A stretch of DNA of 64,000 bases. It comes from Methylocystis hirsuta (GTDB lineage Bacteria > Pseudomonadota > Alphaproteobacteria > Rhizobiales > Beijerinckiaceae). The notes beneath the pieces are model-generated. The model worked only from the letters and a program-made list of their open reading frames with translations, did no database searches and was not told the DNA's origin. Positions within the stretch are counted from its first letter, which is position 1; each line of letters opens with the position of its first letter. The stretch covers positions 196,029-260,028 of the forward strand of contig NZ_QWDD01000003.1 of assembly GCF_003722355.1 (NCBI RefSeq). The letters are read 5' to 3'. Of the stretch, positions 1 to 8,346 are shown piece by piece. Position numbers and translations under genes: made by a program.

Positions 1-1
1 C

Positions 2-607
<606 letters not shown>

Positions 608-610
608 GCG

Positions 611-934
611 ATGAAAGAACGCATGGCGCCCTGTTGCGTCGACAGCTCTGCCGACTGGCGTCCGCTGAACGCCGCGCAGCGCTGGGCGCGATTGATCGTT
701 GGCGTCGCGCTACTCTCGCTGGCATTGGCGCTACCGTCGTCAGCCGCCGTTTGGATCGCGCTGGCTATCGTCGCAGGTTGGCTCGGCGCGACCCATGTCC
801 TCGCGGCGGCGATGGCCTATCCGGGCTGCCCAGAACTGGGGGCGGCGCCCAGTCTTCTGCTCGGCCGCTGGGTGAAGATCAGCTGCAGCCCTTGGCGATG
901 GTTGGATGCGCGATTTCGCTTGACGGCGCGATGA
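611..934 (+). CDS. Small membrane protein of the mer operon
   Basis: A 107-residue protein starting 3 bases after merA stops, so almost certainly co-transcribed with it. Residues about 27-70 form two hydrophobic segments, followed by a YPGCPELG motif and a short basic tail. The arrangement of two helices followed by a Cys-Pro motif is loosely reminiscent of the YgaP/DUF2892 membrane family, but I do not recognise the protein with certainty. The single cysteine of the PGCPE motif, the early CC pair and the operon position make a role in mercury handling plausible (inference). It lacks the paired-cysteine helix of MerT. Confidence 0.7.
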   Translation: MKERMAPCCVDSSADWRPLNAAQRWARLIVGVALLSLALALPSSAAVWIALAIVAGWLGATHVLAAAMAYPGCPELGAAPSLLLGRWVKISCSPWRWLDARFRLTAR

Positions 935-1093
935 GCGCGGACGCAAGTGTTCGGCGCCTTGATGTTCCCCTCTTTGATGGTCAAGCGGCTTGGTTAGGAT
1001 CCTCGTCGCGAAACGCGCCGGGCGCGCTAAATGGGGGAGACCGTCATCGAACTCTCCAGAGAGTTCGACGCTCAGAGATGGCTGAGACAGCAC

Positions 1094-1713
1094 AGGCGCA
1101 TCCGATGGTCCTCATCCACTACGACACGCTAAAGGACGAAGATGCCAAGAGCGCCATCCGGCTCCCGTGATTGTGCGGATGAGCGACTTTAAAACCAACG
1201 AATACGCCAATCTGATCGGCGGCGCCGAGTTCGAGCCTAAGGAAGAAAATCCGATGCTCGGCTTTCGCGGCGCCGCCCGCTATTATTCTCCGCGCTACCG
1301 GGAGGGGTTCGCGCTCGAATGCCGCGCCATCCGCCGCGTGCGGGAGCAGATGGGATTCAAGAATGTCATCGTCATGATCCCCCTTTCTGCCGTTCAACCA
1401 AGGAGGCCGACCGCGTCCTCGAGGTCATGGCAGCCGATGGTTTGAAGCGTGGCGACGACGGCCTTCAGGTCTATGTGATATGTGGAATCCCTTCCAACGT
1501 GATTTTGGCGAAAGCCTTCGCCGAGCGTTTCGACGACTTCTCGATCGGCAGCAACGACCTGACCCAGCTCACGCTCGGCGTCGACCGCGATTCGACAGAT
1601 TTGGCGAATCTCTTCGACGAACAGGATGAGGCGAGTGAAATGGATGATTCGAACGGTCATCGCCGAAGCCCGCAAGGCCGGCGCAAAGGTCGGGCTATGC
1701 GGACAAGCGCCCA
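1094..1713 (+). pseudogene. ppsA: Phosphoenolpyruvate synthase remnant (frameshifted)
   Basis: Pieces of the C-terminal PEP-utilising domain of PEP synthase appear in three successive frames. First comes a short block around 1096-1160 ([17 protein letters not shown]), then a block from about 1163 with [19 protein letters not shown], with roughly 20 residues missing between them. Near 1383 the reading frame shifts to the block containing [18 protein letters not shown] and FSIGSNDLTQLTLGVDRDS, and near 1630 it shifts again to WMIRTVIAEARKAGAKVGLC. SIGSNDLTQ and the GLCGQAPS end are hallmark motifs of the family. With two frameshifts, an internal deletion and no N-terminal domains it cannot make an active enzyme. 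Confidence 0.88.
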
Positions 1714-1725
1714 GTCTGCAATCAG

Positions 1726-1917
1726 CACGACCTGCGCGATCTCGTGGCGGATCATGTGCTGCTTCGAATGCCGAATGTAATCGTCACGCCGCACAGCGCT
1801 TTCAATACAAAGGAAGCCGTAGATCGAATCGTCGAGACCACGGTCGCAAACATCCACGCTTTCCTCGAGGGCCATCCGCAGAACATCATTAGCAGATCAC
1901 CATCGCGCATGAATTAA
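1726..1917 (+). pseudogene. D-2-hydroxyacid dehydrogenase C-terminal remnant
   Basis: Directly after the PEP synthase remnant, another frame encodes about 63 residues resembling the C-terminus of NAD-dependent D-2-hydroxyacid (D-lactate type) dehydrogenases. The sequence HDLRDLVADHVLLRMPNV leads into VTPHSAFNTKEAVDRIVETT and ends at a TAA at 1915-1917. In this family the residues before this stretch carry the nucleotide-binding fold, which is absent here. The junction near 1713-1726 therefore looks like a deletion that joined two unrelated gene tails. Confidence 0.7.
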
Positions 1918-2119
1918 GCGTCAAGATCTGGATCATCGAGGTCCGCCGGGCTGATGTTGTGGCGAAAGCGGGAGGCTTTGAGTCTTGCGGATGCTGATCG
2001 AGCTCGAGGGTGTTGATGCGCGCCAGCGGGAGACTGGTTGTTGTCTCGCTCGGAATTTTTCGTGGTCCGTGATGATCGTATGCGCCCGACAAGGACCGCT
2101 TTCCGAAGCCCCTGGATGT

Positions 2120-2500
2120 AGGACATTGTGACAATTCCTAAGGATAGTCACAGTACCATGAAGCGGATCGACGCCTTCACATCTGTTGAGCGACACCGCC
2201 GTTGGCGCGCCGCTGAATTCCGGGTCGCCGCCGACACGATCGGCGGCTTGATGGATGCGACAAGCGCCAGCGCCCGGCTGCTTCTTCCTCACCGGAGGGT
2301 TACCTTTGTACTTGCCGACGCCCTGCAATGTAACTCCATACTCAAGACAAAACGCGCGCATCTGGCAGATCACGCGTGTGCGCTGGGCGACGAGTCGATC
2401 CCGCCCCCGGTGCAGCGCTTGGAGGTTGATCTGATCGGGGGTGTGCGCTTGGACAAAACGCAGCCACGCACATCATGAGGCGATGCGCGGCCTCGATTGC
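2120..2500 (-). pseudogene. IS110-family transposase remnant
   Basis: The minus strand encodes part of the N-terminal DEDD domain region of IS110/IS1111 transposases. LQALHRGRDRLVAQRTRVI is followed by QMRAFCLEYGVTLQGVGKYK, and a degenerate version of the preceding AIEAA-type motif lies near 2480-2500 in another frame. After the GKYK stretch the similarity ends. No catalytic C-terminal serine region or terminal structures were found, so this is a relic. A different IS110 N-terminal piece lies at 35985-36345. Confidence 0.65.
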
Positions 2501-2645
2501 GTTCTCGTCTTCCAGGTGTTCAAGGCGTGACGCTACAAATGGGGGGTCCTAATAGCGCCTTTCACGATGTCGTTGTGAGCTCGTCACAACGACATGAGCC
2601 GCCATTCACTCTCTTCGCGCAAGCGGCGCCTTCGACGAGTCGATC

Positions 2646-3512
2646 TCAATCGGTTGACTTGGCAGGCGTTTCCACAGAGGCGATGGACGACAGCGGCTTC
2701 ATTGCCCGCCAAAGGGTTAACGACTTCCGCCACCGCCCCTCGACTGTCACAGGTTCAAACCCAGCCTCGCGCAGATAGATCGGTAGCTTCCCTTCAAAGG
2801 CGTCGGCCGAGGTCCCCACGTACGACAGCAGCCACAGGACGATCCGCCACAGCACGCTGTCGGAGCGGTCTAAGTCGACTATGATCAACCGCCCGCCCGG
2901 CCGAAGGACACGGCCGATTTCCTTTAGGCCGCTTCGCTTCACTTCGGCGGGCAGGTGATGGAGGACCAAGCTCAACAGCGCCAAGTCGAAGCTGGCGTCC
3001 TCGAAAGGAAGCTTCTCGACAGCGGCCAACTCGAAGGCCGCCCCGCTTCCATCCCGGGCAGCATTACGGCGGGCGATCCCTATCATCCTGGGACCAGGGT
3101 CGAAGCCGATGACTTGACCCGAAGAGCCGACCGCCTCGGCGGCAAGACGGGTCCATACGCCGGTTCCGCAACCGGCGTCGAGGACGCGCTCGCCGGCCTT
3201 TAGGGCAGCCACCTCGAGAATTTGCCTCCGGAAGGCGCGACCCAACCCGAGCAACGTGCACAAACGGTCGTAGAAGGGCGCGATCCACTCGATGGTCATG
3301 CCATCGGTCTCCGGCGCTAGCTCACTTCCGGCCTCCGGTTGGGACCAACTGAAAATCAAACCCCATAATATGACGAGCGGACATCCAAGCAGCGCCGTAA
3401 CAGCCAATGCATGCCACCAGGTGAGTCCGAAAGCGAGCAGAATGCCGACGGCGAGCGCCAAGGATAGTATCGGGTAGAGCCAGGCGTGGTCGCGTCTCGA
3501 TGTTCTCCGCAT
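2646..3512 (-). CDS. Membrane-anchored class I SAM-dependent methyltransferase
   Basis: A 288-residue protein with two N-terminal hydrophobic segments (about residues 12-30 and 33-53) followed by a soluble Rossmann methyltransferase domain. The SAM-binding motif I VLDAGCGTG sits near residue 110, an acidic FDPG motif follows, then a LPFEDASFDLALLSLVLHHL block (motif IV/post-motif) and the RVLRPGGRLIIVDL motif, all typical of the UbiE/ubiquinone-type small-molecule methyltransferases. The substrate cannot be inferred. It stands alone, flanked by remnants on both sides. The domain call is firm; the biological role is unknown. Confidence 0.85.
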   Translation of the reverse strand: MRRTSRRDHAWLYPILSLALAVGILLAFGLTWWHALAVTALLGCPLVILWGLIFSWSQPEAGSELAPETDGMTIEWIAPFYDRLCTLLGLGRAFRRQILEVAALKAGERVLDAGCGTGVWTRLAAEAVGSSGQVIGFDPGPRMIGIARRNAARDGSGAAFELAAVEKLPFEDASFDLALLSLVLHHLPAEVKRSGLKEIGRVLRPGGRLIIVDLDRSDSVLWRIVLWLLSYVGTSADAFEGKLPIYLREAGFEPVTVEGRWRKSLTLWRAMKPLSSIASVETPAKSTD

Positions 3513-3866
3513 GTCGTTTGCCCCATCACGTTTTGAAAACCTGCTCCAGTTTCAGCGGCCCAATCTCGCTATCATACAACAGGGGCTTGATGAATGCCGG
3601 CAGCGACGATCGGGTTTCGGGACAATCGGGGCTACACGCCCTCTCGCGGCAGCCTGCTTATCGATGGCTTTCATGGTCGAACCGGCCATCCATTCCCCGA
3701 GGCCGGCGTGTGCGCCCGCACCATGGCCATGAACATGTCCCGCGATCGAGAAGCGCTTCGAAGAGCCTTCCTCTGAATAGTGGTTCGATCGATGTAGCCG
3801 CGAGCGCCTCGGGCGGCGTGGCGAGCATATAAGCCAAAACAGTCCGGTTTTGCTGCGAAACCGGAA
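3513..3866. other. Stretch without a convincing gene
   Basis: No frame on either strand shows a recognisable family here. A minus-strand frame (3658-4029) runs on from the GH15 fragment but resembles nothing I know. The segment is probably decayed sequence downstream of the GH15 remnant. Confidence 0.4.
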
Positions 3867-4058
3867 TCAATGCCCCTCTACCGATTGTTTCGGCGAAGCG
3901 AAAGTAAAACTGTGCCGCTCCGCTGGCCGAATGGTCCGCCCAAAATGGCGGTGAACTTTGACGAGTTCGATTGCTGAAACCGCCCTGAGCATGGCGGCGG
4001 CGGAGAGCAGATATTGCCGCTTCATCCATTCCAAAAGCGTGTCCGCATTATCGCTCAT
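3867..4058 (-). pseudogene. GH15 glucoamylase N-terminal fragment, copy A
   Basis: The first 50 or so residues match the start of bacterial GH15 (glucan 1,4-alpha-glucosidase type) proteins: LLEWMKRQYLLSAAAMLRAV followed by FGRTIRPAE. After SFTFASP the frame is lost and a stop follows. The normal protein is several hundred residues longer. A parallel fragment (copy B, 32350-32655) sits in the same relative position downstream of a glycoamylase gene, so the two loci are duplicates of one gene pair, and both GH15 genes are broken. Confidence 0.65.
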
Positions 4059-4102
4059 CGCATTTTCTTTGACCGCCGGCTTTTATGGCTCCCTGCGGGG
4101 TC

Positions 4103-4795
4103 CTATTTGAGATGCGGGCTTTGAAATCCGAGCCGACGCAATCCGACCTGCACATCGGGATCCTTCATGAAAAGATTCCACAGCAGACCCGTGCGGTGAT
4201 TTTCGATCATCGCGACGATAGGTCCCTGGTCGATTGCAAGATAGGTATGGGAGAACCAATCGGCGTCCTCGCTGAACGCATCGGTAAAACCAAAACGACC
4301 CCAAAGCCTGTCGCCGAGTCTATCGTAAAAATGCCGCATGGCGCGAAGCGCCGCTTCCGGCGCATATGGGAAGCTCGACAATGCCGCGGTCGGCGCAATC
4401 ACGCCATTGTCCTCATCCGGCGCACGCCGCTTGCAACATTGCACACTGACGTGCCCGCTCCCGCACGCGTGAGCGCATTTATCGTCTCCCGGCGCGTGAA
4501 CGTAGTAACCCCCGGGATCGTCGCTCGCCGTGAGGCCCCAGCAGGACGGTCCATAACCCTTGTGATTCCCGGGATTGCGGACACAATGTTCAATATTGAT
4601 CCGCACATGATGCGTATTCTGTCGCCAGTAGTTGGCGTAGACATCCTCAAGCCCACGCGGATCAAGGCCACAGAAGGAATAATGGCAAAAGAACCAGGGC
4701 CCGCCGTAAGGAGGGCCGAGCGGCAGTTCGATACCGTAATAAGAATGGCCGTTCAAAAAGCTCCGGCTCATTGGCGACGCGAACGATAGCGCCAT
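4103..4795 (-). pseudogene. Glycoamylase-like protein, C-terminal fragment, copy A
   Basis: About 220 residues nearly identical in layout to the C-terminal half of the full-length glycoamylase-like protein at 32597-34039. Shared blocks include SRSFLNGHSYY, ELPLGPPYGGP, HYSFCGLDPRGL, GLTASDDPGGYYVHAPG, DNGVIAPTAALSSFPYAPE and IENHRTGLLWNLFMKDPDVQ. The homology begins near 4768; the seven or so residues before it are unrelated and end at a PPK2 neighbour, so the N-terminal half has been lost. The pfam Glycoamylase domain occurs in cyclic beta-glucan and other carbohydrate enzymes, but this copy lacks the N-terminal part of the (alpha/alpha) barrel and is likely inactive. Confidence 0.75.
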
Positions 4796-4909
4796 CGTTT
4801 GATGGTTGCGCGAATACAGAAGCCCATGTCAGCCCTCTGGCCGAATGAGCGCGCCAAAATCGCCATGTCGCGCGAGATGCGCGACGACAGCCAGGCGGCC
4901 GGAGTTATC

Positions 4910-5686
4910 TCAGGATATAATCACGCCTTTTGTCAGGAGAAGCTCATCGAAGAGAAAGACTTGATTGGGATCAGGAAATTCGCCATGGCCGCCTTTGCCG
5001 GCGTATTCACAGCGCGATAAGAGATCGCGAATGATATTAAGACGCGCGGATTTTTTGTCGTCGGCTTTCACAAGCGTCCAAGGGGCGAACACGCTGTGCG
5101 TTCTCAGGAGCATCTCGTTGCGCGCTTGCGAATAATCCTTCCAGTGGCTTAGCGCCTTTTCATCGACGGGACTAATTTTCCACTGGCGCAACGGGTCTTC
5201 TCGTCGGCGCTTGAGCCGCCTTTCCTGTTCGTCACGGCTGATGTCGAGATAATATTTGATGATCGTGACGCCGCAATGGACGAGCAATTGCTCATATATC
5301 GGCACTGCGTGCACGAACTGCTCATATTCTTCATTCGTGCAGAAGCCCATGACACGTTCGACGCCAGCACGATTGTACCAGCTGCGGTTGAAGATCACGA
5401 TCTCGCCGCTACTCGGCAAATGTGGCACATAGCGTTGAAAATACCAGGATCTTCGATCCTGGTCTGAGAGCTTGCCGAGCGCGACGATTCGCGATTCGCG
5501 CGGACTGAGATGCTCGGTGATGCGCTTGGCCGTCCCGTCTTTGCCGGCCGCGTCCCGGCCTTCCAAAATGACCAGTATCTTGCGATCGTTTTCGATAACG
5601 TGCTTGTGGAATTTGGCGAGCTCCACCTGCGCCTTGTGCAACGCCTTTCGGTATGCGTCGTTTTCCGAAGTATTATTCTCAGTCAT
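4910..5686 (-). CDS. ppk2: Polyphosphate kinase 2 (PPK2)
   Basis: A cytoplasmic PPK2 transfers phosphate between polyphosphate and nucleotides. The protein has the Walker A-like motif EGRDAAGKDGTAKRI, the following FQRYVPHLPSSGEIVIFNRS block with the conserved FNRSWYNRAGVE motif, the arginine-rich lid (DEQERRLKRRREDP) and the WK..SPVDEKALSHWKDY segment, all in the usual order. With the ATG at 5686 it has 258 residues, the normal length for a one-domain PPK2; an upstream ATG at 5725 would add 13 residues without known homology. It neighbours carbohydrate-reserve remnants, compatible with a storage/energy locus. Confidence 0.93.
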   Translation of the reverse strand: MTENNTSENDAYRKALHKAQVELAKFHKHVIENDRKILVILEGRDAAGKDGTAKRITEHLSPRESRIVALGKLSDQDRRSWYFQRYVPHLPSSGEIVIFNRSWYNRAGVERVMGFCTNEEYEQFVHAVPIYEQLLVHCGVTIIKYYLDISRDEQERRLKRRREDPLRQWKISPVDEKALSHWKDYSQARNEMLLRTHSVFAPWTLVKADDKKSARLNIIRDLLSRCEYAGKGGHGEFPDPNQVFLFDELLLTKGVIIS

Positions 5687-5864
5687 GCGAATTGTCACTT
5701 TGGCCGAGCCAAACGAGGAGCGCAACAGGAACGCGCCTAAAATTTAAGCGATGATCCTCAAATTTCACCGGGCCTACAAATTCGAGTCGACAATGGGCGA
5801 CGCGGCAAGAACGATGGCTCGGATTGAATCGGGACGCGACTGCAATTATATTGCTAAAAACTCT

Positions 5865-6221
5865 ATGAGTTTGGCGAACATGTCTCGTTGGGCACAATCA
5901 TTTGTCGTCCTCCTCACCTTGCTGGTCGTATTGACTAGCGGCTTGAGCGGCGCTTGGGGGTCCAAAGCCCACCAGTGTGATGGCATGGTTGGCATAATGA
6001 ATATGAATATGGATGATTGCCTCGAAAGCATGAATGATGACGACGCCGGCGCTCTCGGCTGCGCGACGCTGACGTGCGGGCTGACGCAAACCATCCTGCC
6101 GCCGCACGAAACCGTTATTACTTCGATAATTGCGACGTGTGCATCGCTGTTGACGCCGCGCGACGACCATGAACGCTGCGGCCTTTCTGGCCCGCCGGAC
6201 CTTCGGCCTCCAATCGCCTAA
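5865..6221 (+). CDS. Small secreted Met/Asp/Cys-rich protein of unknown function
   Basis: From the ATG at 5865 the frame encodes about 118 residues with a clear signal-like hydrophobic segment (WAQSFVVLLTLLVVLTSGL) followed by a short region rich in Met, Asp and Cys (MNMNMDDCLESMNDDD, then CATLTCG). An in-frame upstream ATG at 5751 adds residues without character. The size, export signal and metal-ligand-rich segment resemble small regulatory or chaperone proteins that precede copper operons (CopL-like), and a copper block begins about 400 bases downstream, but I do not recognise the family. Confidence 0.5.
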   Translation: MSLANMSRWAQSFVVLLTLLVVLTSGLSGAWGSKAHQCDGMVGIMNMNMDDCLESMNDDDAGALGCATLTCGLTQTILPPHETVITSIIATCASLLTPRDDHERCGLSGPPDLRPPIA

Positions 6222-6616
6222 CGCCGCAATAGTCGGCCGCAGTAGCGCGACGCCGGACGTCGGACGCACCCGTGGGCGCGTCCCGCCAAAGCGGCGCGCG
6301 AGCTGGGACGCTGCGGGACAGCCCTGAACCAAAGATCACAAGCCGCCTTATTCATGCTTTCTGCGCAATAATACGCGTCAGGAGAATGAGTATCTGTGCG
6401 AGATGTGCTCTACATACTACTTTGTAATTATTTTTGTTTGACGGCATTGACTCGTTTCATACTCGACTTTACTATGTATTATTGGCGGCGTCGGCTATTA
6501 TCAGCGCCCACTATTGGAGGAGACATGGGTCCCTACGTTCCGCCCACGCACGCTCTCGCCTTCACACGGGATGCCGGGGCGTCGAGAGACAGGCGCCTTC
6601 CCCCCGGCTGGTCCAA
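6222..6616 (+). other. Intergenic region before the cus block
   Basis: No convincing gene. A strong GGAGGAG ribosome-binding site precedes an ATG at 6524, but the frame stops after 31 codons (6524-6619). This looks like the mutated start of the outer-membrane-factor gene whose tail follows. An AT-rich patch (6410-6490) could hold a promoter; no clear box is assigned. Confidence 0.4.
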
Positions 6617-6931
6617 TTGACCAGGGCCGGCGCCGCGCAGATGCAATACGACGCCATTCGAATCCGGCTCGATAGCGACGTCGCGGAAGCGTGGTTGGGA
6701 CTTGGAGCCGTGCGCAAGACGATCCGCATCGTCGAACAGCGTCAGGTTCCGCCGGCTTGTTTGTCAGTCGAGACCGCCGCAAGCAGCTTTCAAACCGGCA
6801 CAACCGATCTCGCCGCAGTCTTAAATGCAGAATGTCAGCTCCGTGCGGTCAAATTCGAACTGTTGAAGCTCAAGGTGGATGTACAGGCGAGATATGCCGA
6901 ACTCGAACGTCTGGCAGGAGGCTCGCTATGA
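6617..6931 (+). pseudogene. TolC-type outer membrane factor, C-terminal remnant
   Basis: About 100 residues resemble the last helical repeat of TolC/CusC-family outer membrane efflux proteins: LGLGAVRKTIRIVEQRQVPPA, then SFQTGTTDLAAVLNAE and KVDVQARYAELERLAGGSL, the typical end with a YAELE(R)L motif. The signal peptide and the first two thirds of the gene are missing; the region just upstream contains only a 31-codon frame with a ribosome-binding site. The stop overlaps the cusB start (ATGA at 6928-6931), so the remnant keeps its original operon position. Without this gene the cus block has no channel of its own; the OMF at 30795-32198 could serve instead (inference). Confidence 0.72.
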
Positions 6932-8346
6932 CGCGGCGTTACGTCATTCTTCTCCTGGGCATTGCGGTCTTCGCGGCGGTCTTCGCGCGCTTGGTCGAAG
7001 GGCGTTTTCCATGGTCTGCCCCTTCGGAGACGCCTCGCGCGATTCCGAATGTCTCGGACGGTGCGCCTGCATCGACAGGGCCGATCATTTACTACCGCGA
7101 CCCTGATGGTCGTCCGGCTTATTCGCTCGCGCCTAAAAAGACATCGGCCGGGAAGGATTATCTGCCGGAGCGCGCGAGCGAAGAAGTAAGCTTCGAAGAC
7201 AAGCCGCCACTCGTACCTGCCGCGAGGGGAGAGCGGCGCGTGCGCTTCTATCGCAATCCGATGGGCCTGCCCGACACCTCGTCCGTTCCAAAGAAGGATT
7301 CGATGGGAATGGATTACATTCCCGTCTATGAGGACGAGTCACAGGACGCATCAACTGTCACGATTAGCCCTGGCAAACTGCAAAAGACGGGCGTTCGCTC
7401 AGAGCCCGTCGAGCGCCGGACGCTGAGCGTCCCTGTTCGAGCGACGGGCAGGATCGAGTTCGACCCGCGCCGTATCTCGATCGTCTCCTTGCGCTTCGAG
7501 GGCTTCATCGAATCGGTCGAGAAGTTCGTGGAAGGCGATTACGTCCGCAAGGGCCAGCCGCTCATGCGCATCTATGGCCCCAATGTTTCAAGCGCGGCGG
7601 CCGAATATGTCGCCGTCCTCAAAACGCGACGGGGCGAAGCAATCGAGGCGGCGGGCATTGAGGCTGCGAGGCTGCGACTCCGCAACCTCGGTCTTGATGA
7701 CGACGCTATTGCAGCGATAGCGCGCGCGCGTAGCGTCCCGCATCATATTCTCTGGCGGGCGCCGCAGGACGGACACATCCTCGAGCGGACTGCGCTCAAC
7801 GGCATGCGCGCAGCACCCGGCGACATGCTGTTTCGTATCGTCGACCATTCCGTGGTCTGGGTGCTGGCTGACATCGCCGAGCGGGACATCGCCTTGATCG
7901 CGCCCGGACAAAAGGTCGACGTAAGACCAAGGGCTTACCCCGATCGAGCCTTCAAGGGGCAGGTCGCGCTGATTTATCCCCATCTCAACATGGAGACGCG
8001 CACGGCGCGTGTCAGGATCGAACTGCCAAACCCCGACGGACTGCTGCGGGGAGATATGTATGCCGACGTCGACATCGCCGCCGGCGGCAACGAGAAGGCG
8101 CTTACTGTCCCCGAAAGCGCGGTCATCGACACGGGCAAGCGGCAAGTGGCGATTGTCGACAAGGGCGAAGGGCGTTTCGAGCCGCGCGAAGTCAAAATCG
8201 GCCGACGCGGCGAAGGCTTCGTCGAAATCAAGAGCGGCGTAAACGAAAACGAACGCGTCGTCACGGCCGCAAACTTCCTTATCGACGCCGAAAGCAACCT
8301 GAAGGCGGCGTTGCGAGCTCTCGATCAAGGGGAGGCTGGCAAGTGA
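6928..8346 (+). CDS. cusB: RND efflux periplasmic adaptor, CusB type
   Basis: Membrane fusion protein linking a CusA pump to an outer membrane channel for Cu(I)/Ag(I) export. It has an N-terminal membrane anchor (about residues 4-22) and then two heavy-metal-binding repeats (HMBD), IIYYRDPDGRPAYSLAPKK and VRFYRNPMGLPDTSSVPKK, each ending in a (S/A)G(K/M)DYxP motif. The usual adaptor body follows: barrel-sandwich half with GFIESVEKFVEGDYVRKGQP, helical hairpin, second half with LNGMRAAPGDMLFRIVD, beta-barrel and the VPESAVIDTGKRQVAIVDKG membrane-proximal region. The ATG at 6928 overlaps the preceding stop; upstream frame extension to 6691 is an overlap with the OMF remnant and was not used. 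It overlaps cusA (GTGA at 8343-8346). Confidence 0.93.
   Translation: MTRRYVILLLGIAVFAAVFARLVEGRFPWSAPSETPRAIPNVSDGAPASTGPIIYYRDPDGRPAYSLAPKKTSAGKDYLPERASEEVSFEDKPPLVPAARGERRVRFYRNPMGLPDTSSVPKKDSMGMDYIPVYEDESQDASTVTISPGKLQKTGVRSEPVERRTLSVPVRATGRIEFDPRRISIVSLRFEGFIESVEKFVEGDYVRKGQPLMRIYGPNVSSAAAEYVAVLKTRRGEAIEAAGIEAARLRLRNLGLDDDAIAAIARARSVPHHILWRAPQDGHILERTALNGMRAAPGDMLFRIVDHSVVWVLADIAERDIALIAPGQKVDVRPRAYPDRAFKGQVALIYPHLNMETRTARVRIELPNPDGLLRGDMYADVDIAAGGNEKALTVPESAVIDTGKRQVAIVDKGEGRFEPREVKIGRRGEGFVEIKSGVNENERVVTAANFLIDAESNLKAALRALDQGEAGK

Noticed and set aside
2745..2775. GTTCAAACCC resembling a tRNA T-arm
   Set aside because: Lies inside the methyltransferase gene and no acceptor or anticodon arm fits around it.
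4085..4789. 234-codon plus-strand frame
   Set aside because: Antisense of the glycoamylase fragment.
6691..6927. Longer N-terminus for CusB
   Set aside because: Would overlap the outer-membrane-factor remnant and put 79 residues before the membrane anchor.
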